Shown here piece by piece: positions 8,640 through 16,831 of a DNA stretch of 64,000 nt. Location of the stretch: assembly GCA_964399035.1 (NCBI GenBank), contig CAYNPH010000097.1, positions 1 to 64,000 on the forward strand, written 5' to 3'. Below the pieces are notes generated by a model. The model saw only the letters and a program-made list of their open reading frames with translations, did not search any database and was not told the DNA's origin. Positions within the stretch are counted from its first letter, which is position 1. Every line of letters begins with the position of its first letter. This DNA is from WAOL01 sp964399035. Its GTDB lineage: Archaea > Thermoproteota > Thermoprotei_A > Sulfolobales > NBVN01. The translations under genes were made by a program, and so were the position numbers.

Positions 8640-10241
8640 TTAATGGGACGCGCGGCAACCGCAGGAGGCTGACCCGACACTCACTGTTGCTTCTGGGTAC
8701 GCTGTCTCGGAGGCCTCGCCCTCTTTCGCTATCATCGCCTCTAGGGCTGGCCTTACTTTATCTATGTTCCTGCGCACAAGCGATAGGAACAGCTTCAGCC
8801 CAAGTCTTACTGGCGCTAATAGTGGTTCATTTATGTAGAAACTACCCATTATGTCCTCCACCCACCGCATACTATGCCTTAAGCACTGAACCAGCACGTC
8901 TATGTGTTCCTCCCTTAACCCGTGCTTCCTGAACCACTCCCTATTCTTGAGGGCGCCCATTGGGACGAAGAACATCGGCACTATTAGGCTCCTGTAGGGT
9001 TTGAGCCTATCAAGGAGCTCGGCAGTAGCTAGCACGTCCTCCGGCTTCTCCTCCGGGAGGCCAAGTATTATGGTTGCTGCGGGAACTATGTGGTTCTCAT
9101 GCATTATCCTGAATGCGTCCTCAACCACCTCCGGCCACTGCTCCGGAGGGTAAGGAGCGGATTTTGCAGGCATTATGATCTTCGCCAGCCTTACGCTACC
9201 GGTCTCTATCCCGACCTCAACACCGACGTACTTCTGCCTAGGTATAAGCATGTCATTCATTAGCTTAGACACGAGCCTGTACTTCTCCTCGGCGTACTTT
9301 ATCGCCGCTAGGCTTAGGTGGGCCCATGAGATCGAGCCGGGCGTTGCCTTCAGGACAGCCTCATGGAGCTTCAGTATGGGTTCCGGCCTAGGCTTAACAC
9401 CGTCGGCATAGTAGAGGAATACGTCCTCACTATGTAGTATGGTGTTCTTCACCCCGGCCCTTACGTTAACCTCTATTTCCTTAATTATGTGTTCTATGGG
9501 CATGAACCTTAAGGGCCTTAAGGTGACTGAACAGAAGCGGCAACCCCTAGGACATCCCCTCATTATCTCCACTAGGCCGTTCACGCTAGCCCCCTTAATT
9601 ATGGGGATCTGCTCCACAGAAGGGGTATCCGCTGGCCCGACGTACACGTAGTCCGGCAAAGGCTCGTCGTTTAGGGCAGCCTCGACAATGTCGGTGATCA
9701 CTAGCTCTGCCTCACCATCAACTACGCACTCCACACCCCACTTTTTCCACTCCTCCAGTGCCCAGAGCCACTGCCACGCGGCAGGCCCACCAACTATTAT
9801 CTTAACGCCCCTCTTTCTTGCCTCCCTGACGGCGGGGGATTCCATGAACTTACGGAAGGATACCCTGTTGACAGGTTCCTTGCCAGTCATCATCCACCAT
9901 TCACAGCTTGGCGGCCCGTACGCGAAGAAGTCGTGGTGCCCTATCATCAATACCTTCATGGTGTCCAGGTGCTTGTGTATGTGGTCAGGGTCAACTATCG
10001 CCGCATCGTACCCGGCTTCCTGCAGTACTGCCTCAACCTTCCTGAGGCCGTAGGGCGCCTCTATGGGCCTCCCTAAACTATCAACCTTTAGCTTGGGCGC
10101 CGCTATCCACATCCACAACCACTCAGGTAACCCTATCGCCGGCCCGGTAGCCATGAATCCCAGAAATTCTTTGCCGTGATGATTGCTCATCATGGTTCTA
10201 TCCGACGTAATGACTATTTCAAATCCCTTACGCGCACCCAT
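8640..10241 (-). CDS. B12-binding-domain radical SAM protein
   Basis: A 533-residue enzyme. The N-terminal about 200 residues contain a Rossmann-like cobalamin-binding region (LRKVEAVLQEAGYDAAIVDPDHI, KVLMIGHHD, VKIIVGGPAAWQW, VVDGEAE) without a canonical DxHxxG. The radical SAM core follows with the CxxxCxxC cluster at Cys230, Cys234 and Cys237 (RGCPRGCRFC). The C-terminus ends CGCRASH. A very strong ribosome binding site GAGGAGGTGA precedes ATG 10241. It overlaps the 3' end of the orphan gene at 10228 by 14 nt, so it is the third gene of a regulator-orphan-radical SAM operon. Such enzymes often methylate or rearrange unactivated carbons; the substrate is unknown. Confidence 0.88.
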   Translation of the reverse strand: MGARKGFEIVITSDRTMMSNHHGKEFLGFMATGPAIGLPEWLWMWIAAPKLKVDSLGRPIEAPYGLRKVEAVLQEAGYDAAIVDPDHIHKHLDTMKVLMIGHHDFFAYGPPSCEWWMMTGKEPVNRVSFRKFMESPAVREARKRGVKIIVGGPAAWQWLWALEEWKKWGVECVVDGEAELVITDIVEAALNDEPLPDYVYVGPADTPSVEQIPIIKGASVNGLVEIMRGCPRGCRFCSVTLRPLRFMPIEHIIKEIEVNVRAGVKNTILHSEDVFLYYADGVKPRPEPILKLHEAVLKATPGSISWAHLSLAAIKYAEEKYRLVSKLMNDMLIPRQKYVGVEVGIETGSVRLAKIIMPAKSAPYPPEQWPEVVEDAFRIMHENHIVPAATIILGLPEEKPEDVLATAELLDRLKPYRSLIVPMFFVPMGALKNREWFRKHGLREEHIDVLVQCLRHSMRWVEDIMGSFYINEPLLAPVRLGLKLFLSLVRRNIDKVRPALEAMIAKEGEASETAYPEATVSVGSASCGCRASH

Positions 10242-10650
10242 AGTGAGTCACCTCCTCAGTACGAATTATCGTCACATTCTCGTAGCCGGCTTGATCCAGT
10301 GTTCGAATAAAGTCACTACACAAACCAGCCACGATTACGTCCGGATTATTTAGTTGTTTAATCAGCTCTAGCAGATCCTCAGGTCTAGAGCCAAAGTACC
10401 TTATACTCATGCTTAGCCCTATGTTCTCCTGAATAACGCTCCTCACTACCTCAAAGTACTCAGGTCTGCCTAGGGGCGTAACCACGTATATGAGCGACCT
10501 ACGCCTGCCCTCGCTCACCGTCTTCTTGGCTACCTCGTTAGCTAGGGCCGTGGCTTCAGCTGAACCTACCCCCCTACAAACAACGAGCACTAGCTCCTTA
10601 CTATCTCTCTCTACTCTTAACTTTGACTTAATTAACAACCGATTGACCAT
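10228..10650 (-). CDS. Orphan 140-residue alpha/beta protein in the radical SAM operon
   Basis: I do not recognise this protein. Predicted alternation of strands and helices (ELVLVVCRGVGSAEATALANEVAKK, SLIYVVTPLGRPEYFEVV, PDVIVAGLCSDFIRTLDQAGYENVTIIR) suggests a small Rossmann-like fold. There are three Cys, including the C-terminal HYGCA. No membrane helix. GAGGAG overlaps the start region. It lies 4 nt after the wHTH regulator and overlaps the radical SAM gene, so the three genes are almost certainly co-transcribed. It might deliver substrate to, or report on, the radical SAM enzyme; that is inference from position only. Confidence 0.7.
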   Translation of the reverse strand: MVNRLLIKSKLRVERDSKELVLVVCRGVGSAEATALANEVAKKTVSEGRRRSLIYVVTPLGRPEYFEVVRSVIQENIGLSMSIRYFGSRPEDLLELIKQLNNPDVIVAGLCSDFIRTLDQAGYENVTIIRTEEVTHYGCA

Positions 10651-10654
10651 CTCC

Positions 10655-11038
10655 TCACACCTCCTCCAACTTGGTTAGGAGCGCGTGTAACTCGCTCTCG
10701 AGCAGACGCACAGTACTTAGAACATCTTCATCTTCAAGCTCGTCCGCTACCGACCTTAAGTACGCACGTATCTCGCTCAGGTGCTCGCGAACTAAAGCGA
10801 CCACGCCCTCTGCTCTTGCTCGGAAGAGATGCCTTCTTCCACGAACCCTTATTCTCTCAATCAAGTACTTCTCCTCCAACAACCTTAATGCTAAGGAAAG
10901 GTGGCTTTTAGCATATCCTGTAGCCTCAACAAGCTCACTCAACGCCAGCGGTCTCCCCTTACGTATCAACGTGGACAGCACTAGTGCAGCGGCAAATGGT
11001 AATCTAAGCATCGTGAGTAGGTTCACCAACGGATCCAT
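10655..11038 (-). CDS. Winged-helix transcription regulator (MarR/ArsR-like)
   Basis: A 127-residue regulator. Residues 30-90 form a winged helix: RPLALSELVEATGYAKSHLSLALRLLEEKYLIERIRVRGRRHLFRA, with the recognition helix around YAKSHLSLALRLLEE and a basic wing. The C-terminal 40 residues are a probable dimerisation helix. First gene of the operon with 10228 and 8640. GGGGAGAG precedes ATG 11038. Its own promoter carries a 20-bp palindrome at 11051-11070 across the expected transcription start, which fits autoregulation. Confidence 0.82.
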   Translation of the reverse strand: MDPLVNLLTMLRLPFAAALVLSTLIRKGRPLALSELVEATGYAKSHLSLALRLLEEKYLIERIRVRGRRHLFRARAEGVVALVREHLSEIRAYLRSVADELEDEDVLSTVRLLESELHALLTKLEEV

Positions 11039-11050
11039 TGCTCTCCCCTA

Positions 11051-11070
11051 TGTTCAGTATATTCCGAACA
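11051..11070. promoter_or_regulatory. Near-perfect 20-bp palindrome, candidate operator of the wHTH operon
   Basis: TGTTCAGTATATTCCGAACA: eight of ten base pairs of the two half-sites are symmetric, with TGTTC/GAACA ends. It sits between a TATA box (TTTATA on the minus strand, 11076-11081) and the start codon at 11038, so it would cover the transcription start. A bound dimer here would block initiation. Confidence 0.6.
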
Positions 11071-11075
11071 TTCCG

Positions 11076-11081
11076 TATAAA
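11076..11081 (-). promoter_or_regulatory. TATA box of the wHTH/radical SAM operon
   Basis: TTTATA on the minus strand, about 40 nt upstream of ATG 11038. The expected transcription start, about 25 nt downstream, falls inside the palindrome at 11051-11070. Confidence 0.5.
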
Positions 11082-11174
11082 CATTACTCACCATACAATT
11101 AAGCTGGCGACGAAGGGTCCAGCACCCTATCCACAGTATTTAGCAGACCGTAAGACCTAATTACTCATTCTCAA

Positions 11175-12641
11175 GTGAAGGTGCGGGCATTGACGAGGAT
11201 GATGCTGACGATCGCTGCCGCCATTGCAGCCCTAGTATCACTCGTGATATCACTTGGGTACCATATCCTAATATACATTAAAGCTAGGAGCAGTAAGGAC
11301 TCCTGGATAGTTAGTCCTAAGGTGGGTAATCAATCCAGCGGAAGCGATAATAACAAGGTTAGGATCACTGTGATAGTTCCGACGAAGAACGAGCCCCTCG
11401 ACCTGCTTGTCGAGGCTACCAAAGTACGTGCCCAAGCGCTAATGTCCGCGAGGCACTGCTCGGGCAATGTCCTTATAGTCTCAGACGATGATGAGGATTA
11501 CGTAAGGAGATTGCGTCACGCACTTCATGGCGAGATTAACTCTGGTGTTGTTAAGATCTTGAGGAGAGAGAAGCCTACAGGAGGTAGGAGCGGCGCGCTA
11601 GATCACGGAGCTAAGATTGCTGACGGCGAGTACGTGATGATACTTGATTCAGACTCCAAAGTCACGGCTGAGACCCTCGACAGTATCTGTGTTGTTGCGT
11701 CCGAACTTAAGCCGCCAGCAATAATAGCTCCTTGGAAAGGCTACGCTAGGGAGCCGGGCCGTGTTTCTGAGGCAATGATCTTTAGCACTGATACGGTGTC
11801 ACACCTCCTTTACAGGATGAGGGGTAGGGCAGGGTTCTTTGTTTTCCCGCTTGGTTCAGGGACAGCCATACGGAAGGATGTGCTTGAGGAGGTGGGTTAC
11901 TGGGGTCCCAACATCATTCAGGACGATATATGGTTAGGCACTAAGCTAGCGCTGAAGGGGTACTTCCCCGTAGTGCTTGAGGAGGGTGAAACCGAGGTGC
12001 TCGTGCCGTCGAAGTTCCGCGCACTAAGAATCCAGCAGAGTCGCTGGGCATATGGGGCTTCCGAGGTTTTGTCGAGAACTCTTCACAGCATCATGGCCCA
12101 CGCTAAGATGAGCTTAGGGAAGAAGCTCGAGATGATTCTCTACATGTTTCAACCCGCGTTAACACTCCTCATCCTAATAGCTACCCTCCTAGCATTCGCG
12201 GCCGCCGTGCTTGAGCCGGGCTGGAGTTTCTGGAAGGCACTACATAGCCCCGTCTTAGTTGCTGTTGCCTTAATCGCTGAAGCTGTGATCTTGGCTTACG
12301 TTATGCTACAGTTAAAGCTCTCAGATAAGACCGGGTGGATAACTGACGGGGCAAGCCTCTGGAAGTCGTTAGTGCAGTTAGGTAGGGCAGCGGCGATGCT
12401 AGGCGTGTTAATACCTGTCATGGGATTTCACTCGCTACGCGGTCTTCTCAGAATGAAGTACAAATACATAATAACGCCTAAGCGAGGGTCCGGCGTGGGG
12501 CGTGACTGGCTACCCTACGTCGTGCTCGTGGCATCGGCTATAGGAACAAGTCTCGCCTTGCTTAACCATAACATAGTGTCTCTCGCCATACTCCTCCCGT
12601 TCTTAGCTGTCTCAGCTTACTCCTCTGTAAGAATAGAGTAG
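11175..12641 (+). CDS. Membrane glycosyltransferase family 2, processive (CesA/hyaluronan synthase-like)
   Basis: A 488-residue membrane enzyme. One N-terminal helix (about 10-35), a cytoplasmic GT-A domain, then three or four C-terminal helices (about 315-395 and 445-485). Motifs in order: VIVPTKNEP (66-74), the sugar-nucleotide/metal DSD at 158-160, IIQDD at 247-251, and QQSRW at 287-291, the QxxRW box typical of processive synthases. It should polymerise or extend a glycan at the membrane; the sugar is unknown. GTG 11175 has no clear ribosome site, and a GTATTTAG box at 11136-11143 suggests a short leader. Divergent from the wHTH operon. Confidence 0.85.
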   Translation: MKVRALTRMMLTIAAAIAALVSLVISLGYHILIYIKARSSKDSWIVSPKVGNQSSGSDNNKVRITVIVPTKNEPLDLLVEATKVRAQALMSARHCSGNVLIVSDDDEDYVRRLRHALHGEINSGVVKILRREKPTGGRSGALDHGAKIADGEYVMILDSDSKVTAETLDSICVVASELKPPAIIAPWKGYAREPGRVSEAMIFSTDTVSHLLYRMRGRAGFFVFPLGSGTAIRKDVLEEVGYWGPNIIQDDIWLGTKLALKGYFPVVLEEGETEVLVPSKFRALRIQQSRWAYGASEVLSRTLHSIMAHAKMSLGKKLEMILYMFQPALTLLILIATLLAFAAAVLEPGWSFWKALHSPVLVAVALIAEAVILAYVMLQLKLSDKTGWITDGASLWKSLVQLGRAAAMLGVLIPVMGFHSLRGLLRMKYKYIITPKRGSGVGRDWLPYVVLVASAIGTSLALLNHNIVSLAILLPFLAVSAYSSVRIE

Positions 12642-12651
12642 CAACTAAACC

Positions 12652-12665
12652 AAGTACTAAGTACT
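12652..12665 (+). repeat. Tandem 7-bp direct repeat upstream of ridA
   Basis: AAGTACT occurs twice in immediate succession, directly upstream of the TATA-like CAGTTTAACC region of ridA. Each unit contains the palindrome AGTACT. It may bind an activator, or may be chance in AT-rich DNA. Confidence 0.3.
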
Positions 12666-12709
12666 AAACAGTTTAACCTCAGCCGCAATCCTACCTAGGG
12701 GTCAACGTT

Positions 12710-13090
12710 ATGGAGTACGTGTTCACGGAGAAAGCCCCTAAGCCTGTCGGGCCATACTCCCAAGGCGTAAAGGTGGGTGCGTGGTTATTCATATCAGGTC
12801 AGATACCAATCGACCCCGCTACCGGTCAGATCATCAGAGACGACTTCAGGAAGGCGTCAAGGCAGGTTCTCGAGAACATTAAGGCAATAGTTGAAGCCGC
12901 GGGCGGAACCCTAGAGAATATCGTGAAGGTGACCGTGTACATGAAGGACATCGGTAAGTTCAACGAGTTCAACGAGGTGTACAGCGAGTACTTCAGCAAA
13001 CATAAACCAGCCCGCGCCGTAGTGGGCGTCAGTAAGCTACCTAAGGATGTGGAGCTTGAAGCCGAGGCAATAGCGTACCTAGAGAAGTAG
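12710..13090 (+). CDS. ridA: RidA/YjgF family enamine/imine deaminase
   Basis: Hydrolyses reactive enamine/imine intermediates such as 2-aminoacrylate produced by PLP enzymes; forms trimers in known members. 126 residues, the normal family length. Conserved features: KPVGPYSQGVKVG, LFISGQIPIDPATG, NIVKVTVYMKDI, the catalytic arginine at position 102 (KPARAVV, equivalent of Arg105) and VELEAEAIA at the end. ATG 12710 with AGGGGT seven bases upstream. Monocistronic, convergent with the M20 peptidase gene. Confidence 0.95.
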   Translation: MEYVFTEKAPKPVGPYSQGVKVGAWLFISGQIPIDPATGQIIRDDFRKASRQVLENIKAIVEAAGGTLENIVKVTVYMKDIGKFNEFNEVYSEYFSKHKPARAVVGVSKLPKDVELEAEAIAYLEK

Positions 13091-13126
13091 GGTGTGAAAC
13101 CCAACACGCATGTATAGCACGGAGGG

Positions 13127-13132
13127 TTTTTT
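13127..13132 (+). terminator. T-rich termination site after ridA
   Basis: A run of six T follows a weak GGGT/ACCC hairpin (13090-13102), between the convergent ridA and M20 peptidase genes. T-runs of this kind are the usual archaeal intrinsic termination signals. Confidence 0.5.
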
Positions 13133-13145
13133 CGCTTTAACCCCA

Positions 13146-14348
13146 TCACCTCCTATGACGGGATGTTATCACGTCATTAAGCGCGTAAAGTAGTTTACGA
13201 TATAATTCAACGGCTTTCTTAACCTCAATAACCTCAACATACTCATCAGGCTTATGCGCCATGGACTCCTCGCCCGGCCCTAGACCCAGCCCGCTGACGC
13301 CCAGTACGCCGGAAACGTACGCTAGGTCCGTGCTGAACCTCCAAACATACTTCGTTGCGTACTGGTAGCTCCTCTTCAAGGCTCCCAACACCTCCTTAAT
13401 CATTGACCTATCGTCATTCAGCCACGCTGGGAAGAACTCACGTGCACTCAGTTCCACGCCGGTCCACGTCCTGAGGGTCTCCTCCCTCAGCCTCGGCTGG
13501 CACGAGACGGCGTCACCAGCCTTAAGTAACTCCCCGCAAACCTTGCCGTAGAACGACAGCACGTCCTCAGGGTTACGGGACACGATGACCCTATGGTCAA
13601 GGGTCAAAACACATTGGTCTGGTATTTGAGGCACGTCCTCCGGCATACACGTAATTACGGAGGGGGTTAACGTCTCCTTACCTAGGGTAGGGTGCTCAGG
13701 GAGTCCCTGAGCCGCGTTCGTTGCGAGTATAGCGAATTCTGACGCACCAAGCAAAGCGTTCACGCCTTCCTCAGGCATTGATGCGTGTGCTGACCTACCA
13801 CAGATCCTGACATCGACTACCGCCCTGCCCCTATGACCCACGCCGAGGTTCAGGCTTGTTGCCTCCCCAGTTATGGCTACCTCGAACCTAGTGCCCCTGA
13901 ACACCGTGCCTAAGGTATGCGCGATAGCCACGCCCTCCGCCGTCTCCTCATGCACGGTGTATATGACGTAGAGGTCTATATCTACCTCCCTGAGGTCCTC
14001 CAGCGCTGATATCTGGGCCGCGATCCCGCCCTTCATGTCGGCCGCCCCCCTGCCGTAGAGCTTTCCATCAACCACTTTAGCGGCGAAGGGATCAACGTGC
14101 CATTGTTCTGGGTTCCCCGGGCTGACGGTATCCATGTGACCCTCAATGAGTACGGGGCCGAAACCCTTGCCGCGTAACCTAGCCACCACGTTACCAACCC
14201 TGTCTATGAAAACCTCATCAACACCCGCATTCAGCAGGAAGTCCTTAACAACTCCAGCAATATCGCCTTCAGCACCCGAGGGACTGGGTGTTCTGATTAG
14301 TTCCTTAAGCACATCGACCACATCCCGCCTCGACAACGATTGATTCAC
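13146..14348 (-). CDS. M20 family metallohydrolase (ArgE/DapE/carboxypeptidase-like)
   Basis: A 400-residue zinc-dependent amidohydrolase. Metal and catalytic motifs: GHMDTV (His71, Asp73), the bridging Asp104 in GRGAADMKGG, catalytic Glu in VHEETAEG (134-135), GEATSLN and the late His in ESMAHKPDEYV. The dimerisation insert is of normal size (about 180-300). Relatives deacylate N-acyl amino acids or cleave dipeptides; the substrate cannot be chosen from sequence (YgeY-like, ArgE-like or LysK-like all possible). Start GTG 14348 has AGGTG overlapping it; an AT-rich TATA-like box TAAATAAATT lies about 60 nt upstream. Confidence 0.88.
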   Translation of the reverse strand: MNQSLSRRDVVDVLKELIRTPSPSGAEGDIAGVVKDFLLNAGVDEVFIDRVGNVVARLRGKGFGPVLIEGHMDTVSPGNPEQWHVDPFAAKVVDGKLYGRGAADMKGGIAAQISALEDLREVDIDLYVIYTVHEETAEGVAIAHTLGTVFRGTRFEVAITGEATSLNLGVGHRGRAVVDVRICGRSAHASMPEEGVNALLGASEFAILATNAAQGLPEHPTLGKETLTPSVITCMPEDVPQIPDQCVLTLDHRVIVSRNPEDVLSFYGKVCGELLKAGDAVSCQPRLREETLRTWTGVELSAREFFPAWLNDDRSMIKEVLGALKRSYQYATKYVWRFSTDLAYVSGVLGVSGLGLGPGEESMAHKPDEYVEVIEVKKAVELYRKLLYALNDVITSRHRR

Positions 14349-14466
14349 CTAACCCATTATTGGGCGTCTCCCCTCAAAAATTACGTGTTGTGTAGTTCTT
14401 TGAACAATTTATTTACGCTAATTACTTAGTACTCATAATATTATCAATATTTTTACAACATTTAAC

Positions 14467-14491
14467 AACCTAATTCTCAGGCAATTAGGTT
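14467..14491. promoter_or_regulatory. Perfect 9-bp inverted repeat abutting a TATA box
   Basis: AACCTAATT (14467-14475) and AATTAGGTT (14483-14491) are perfect inverted repeats separated by 7 bp (CTCAGGC). The right arm runs into the TATA box TTATATAAAG at 14490-14499. Geometry and position suit a dimeric repressor that blocks TBP/TFB binding for the gene at 14529. Confidence 0.55.
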
Positions 14492-14499
14492 ATATAAAG
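14490..14499 (+). promoter_or_regulatory. TATA box for the orphan gene at 14529
   Basis: TTATATAAAG is a strong archaeal TATA box; the transcription start would be near 14520, just before the GTG codons at 14529 and 14541. Confidence 0.55.
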
Positions 14500-14528
14500 C
14501 GATAATTTTTGATACATAATACTAGGCG

Positions 14529-14825
14529 GTGTTGGAGTGCGTGATAAATACAACTGGAATGCTGAGAAGAAGCGATACCATGACTAGTAGTAAATCACGA
14601 ATAAACATGAGGTCAGCCGCCCCTGGCATGTACATGGTACTCGACCTTCTAGCAAGAAGCAAGTGCGGGATGACGCTTTCAGAACTCGTAAGTAAGAACC
14701 CCAATAAAGCGGTTGAGGTGCTTCAAGAGCTTTACCCAGGGATCCCGAAGGTGCTTATAGATTCGTTAATTGCTTCAATAAGTGAGAATGAGGGAAGGAC
14801 CAGGGGGAGGGGTAACTTAGTTTAG
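14529..14825 (+). CDS. Small orphan protein, 98 residues
   Basis: I do not recognise it. It is soluble and mostly helical, with a core PGMYMVLDLLARSKCGMTLSELVSKNPNKAVEVLQELYPGIPKVLIDSLIASISEN; the part from MTLSELV onward could be a partial HTH-like bundle. The N-terminus before the first ATG (14559) is poor in hydrophobic order, so GTG 14541 or ATG 14559 may be the true start. Reality is supported by a strong TATA box at 14490 and an operator-like inverted repeat. The basic C-terminal tail (RTRGRGNLV) could bind nucleic acid. Confidence 0.55.
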   Translation: MLECVINTTGMLRRSDTMTSSKSRINMRSAAPGMYMVLDLLARSKCGMTLSELVSKNPNKAVEVLQELYPGIPKVLIDSLIASISENEGRTRGRGNLV

Positions 14826-14940
14826 TCCCTTCCCCCAGCCCCTGTCACGTTTGCTCACAATGTAAGGCTAGTTGCGTGTACGAGTAACTGCTCCTAGTGA
14901 GCTTAAGTATTAAGGTTGGGCTGGGAAGATCATTCTAGGG

Positions 14941-15480
14941 TTGAGAGCCTTGAGTACGTGCCCATTCGAAGTTATCAAGGGCGACATAACCAAGGTTAAA
15001 GTAGACGCTATAGTCAACCCAGCTAACTCGTGGATGATTATGGGTGGTGGCGTGGCTGGCGCCATAAGGCGTGCGGGAGGGCAGGTAATAGAGTCAGAAG
15101 CGCGTAAGTATGCCCCTGTTCCCGTAGGTAGGGCGGTAGTAACTAGCGCTGGCAGGCTACCCTGCAAGTACGTTATCCACGCACCAACAATGGAAAGACC
15201 AGCCATGCGTACGACCATTGATAAGGTCAAGGCAGCTGTGCGGGCAGCACTAAGGGCAGCGGACGAAGTTCGCGCTAGGTCGGTAGCCTTCCCGGGAATG
15301 GGTACAGGGGTTGGCGGGCTTAATCCTCGTGAGGCGGCACTAGCCATGGTTGAGACCATAGTTGAGGAGATATCAAAGCTCAGTAACGTAAACAAAATTC
15401 TTCTTGTAGCTTTCAATGAGAGTCTTTATCATGCCTTCAAGGAAGCTATCTCTAAGAAATGTTTAGGAGAGCTGCGTTAA
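14941..15480 (+). CDS. Macro domain protein (ADP-ribose-binding/hydrolysing)
   Basis: A single macro domain of 179 residues, the usual length. Ligand motifs: DITKVKVDAIVNPANSW, the catalytic/phosphate loop MGGGVAGAIRRAGG, and PGMGTGVGGLNPREAA for the second loop. Such proteins bind ADP-ribose and often remove it from proteins or deacetylate O-acetyl-ADP-ribose (MacroD/YmdB type). TTG starts at 14941 or 14950; an AGTATTAAGG box about 30 nt upstream suggests a leaderless or short-leader mRNA. Monocistronic. Confidence 0.9.
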   Translation: MRALSTCPFEVIKGDITKVKVDAIVNPANSWMIMGGGVAGAIRRAGGQVIESEARKYAPVPVGRAVVTSAGRLPCKYVIHAPTMERPAMRTTIDKVKAAVRAALRAADEVRARSVAFPGMGTGVGGLNPREAALAMVETIVEEISKLSNVNKILLVAFNESLYHAFKEAISKKCLGELR

Positions 15481-15499
15481 GAAAACCTAGAGTCGCAAA

Positions 15500-15517
15500 T
15501 ACGTGACTAACCACGTA
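15500..15517. promoter_or_regulatory. 6-bp inverted repeat upstream of the gene at 15664
   Basis: TACGTG and CACGTA flank a 6-bp spacer (ACTAAC), about 20 bp before a TATA-like CTATATATG (15538-15546). It is a possible activator or repressor site; the arms are short, so chance is not excluded. Confidence 0.3.
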
Positions 15518-15663
15518 GGCTGGTTGAATTTTGAGTTCTATATATGAAGTATTGCATAGATAAACAGTTGAATTATTGTTCTGTACTTAATGAACGTAAA
15601 TTTTTTAGCTTTTCTAACAGAAAATATCTTTTAGGAGATAATAGAGAATAAGAAGGTGAGGTG

Positions 15664-16263
15664 ATGTATAGAATGGCAATAAAGCTCTCTAGGACGGCCA
15701 GCGACCTCCTTCAAGAGATATTGGATAAAGTAGTTTCTACGAAGGTAGCCACCGCTAGGGTTGTGATCTGTGGTGAACTCCATGAATGCATGCTAGTAGA
15801 ATTAATGGCCTGCGATGAACCCGAACATATATGTGTTGGCTTTAGATATGGTGGTGTATTGACTGGAGAAAACATGCGTAAGTTGCGGGAGTTTCTATTC
15901 CTTGAGTTTGACCTAGTACCCAAAATAATAAATTGCAGCCAATGGATACGGGGTTCTAGGGATGAGATGCTAGCGGTGCTTAAGGCTGTAGCCGAGAAGT
16001 TTCTTACAAGCACGGACTATGAGGCTGGTGCGGTTGCCGACATTAGGCAAGGTAGAGAGAGTTTAATATATATCTTAGGGACTGATCGGAAGGTACGTAA
16101 GTACGTTGTTAAGGGACTAGTCGAGCAATTAAGGCTTAAGAGGAAGTTCTTAAAGAAATTCCTAGAGCTCAAGCTCACTGGGGGTAAGACGGTCACCTTA
16201 CCCTTGAGCGATAGTGAGGAACCCCTAGTAAAAGCCATTGTGGAGGGGGAGTTTCTGACGTAG
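15664..16263 (+). CDS. Orphan soluble protein, 199 residues
   Basis: No family recognised. It is a predicted alpha/beta cytoplasmic protein: an N-terminal helix (SDLLQEILDKVVST), strands (ARVVICGELHECMLVELMAC, HICVGFRYGGVL), helices (MRKLREFLFLEFDLV, MLAVLKAVAEKFL), and a basic C-terminal region (KGLVEQLRLKRKFLKKFLELKL). Five Cys occur in the first half, unusual for a hyperthermophile cytosolic protein. ATG 15664 is preceded by AAGGTGAG. The upstream 180 bases are AT-rich with a TATA-like box and an inverted repeat. Convergent with the membrane protein at 16311. Confidence 0.65.
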   Translation: MYRMAIKLSRTASDLLQEILDKVVSTKVATARVVICGELHECMLVELMACDEPEHICVGFRYGGVLTGENMRKLREFLFLEFDLVPKIINCSQWIRGSRDEMLAVLKAVAEKFLTSTDYEAGAVADIRQGRESLIYILGTDRKVRKYVVKGLVEQLRLKRKFLKKFLELKLTGGKTVTLPLSDSEEPLVKAIVEGEFLT

Positions 16264-16310
16264 TGCTGAGTGAAACGTGAAACGCTATGTGACTAGGGAA
16301 AAAGCATCGC

Positions 16311-16775
16311 CTACTTCCTTGTGAAAGCCGCAACCACTCCTAGGATAAAGCCCACAGTTATTGGGGCCACGGTCATTATGCCGAAGGTTGCCAGAACCCC
16401 TTGGATTACAGGCCACAGCTTCACCGCTTCAGTTCCGAGTTTAGCGAGGAACTCGTTGACGTTCCCACCTATGCTCCACACCGAGAGCACCGAACCGAGG
16501 ACTATGATCGCTATCAGCGCTAGTACGTACTTCACTACCTTAGCTGAGTAGTAGCCTAGGGCGAAGCCTAGTAAGAATTGAATGAGTATCACCACTAATG
16601 CCTTAGGGTTGGTGAGTAGCTTCCCTATAAGCTCGTTAATAACTCCCTGCGTGCTGGCACCCGCGCTGGTTGTTGAGGTATTGCTTACCGCCGCAACCGT
16701 GGTTGCTGACACGACAAGGAGCACTACTACGAGTAGACCCGTCAATAGCGCTCTCGGTGAACCATCACCTACCAA
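16311..16775 (-). CDS. Small membrane protein with signal peptide, possibly FUN14-like
   Basis: A 154-residue protein: signal peptide (residues 8-28), a Ser/Thr-rich exterior stretch, then three membrane helices. The Gly-rich helix GFALGYYSAKVVKYVLALIAIIVLG and the ending VGFILGVVAAFTRK resemble the small archaeal FUN14-like family, but I am not certain. Function unknown. It is separated from folE by 57 bases on the same strand, with its own ribosome site region GGTGATG. Confidence 0.55.
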   Translation of the reverse strand: MVGDGSPRALLTGLLVVVLLVVSATTVAAVSNTSTTSAGASTQGVINELIGKLLTNPKALVVILIQFLLGFALGYYSAKVVKYVLALIAIIVLGSVLSVWSIGGNVNEFLAKLGTEAVKLWPVIQGVLATFGIMTVAPITVGFILGVVAAFTRK

Positions 16776-16831
16776 CTAATCATCACCGTGATTATCTGTT
16801 GTTTTGACTATTTAACTAATAGGTACCCCTT

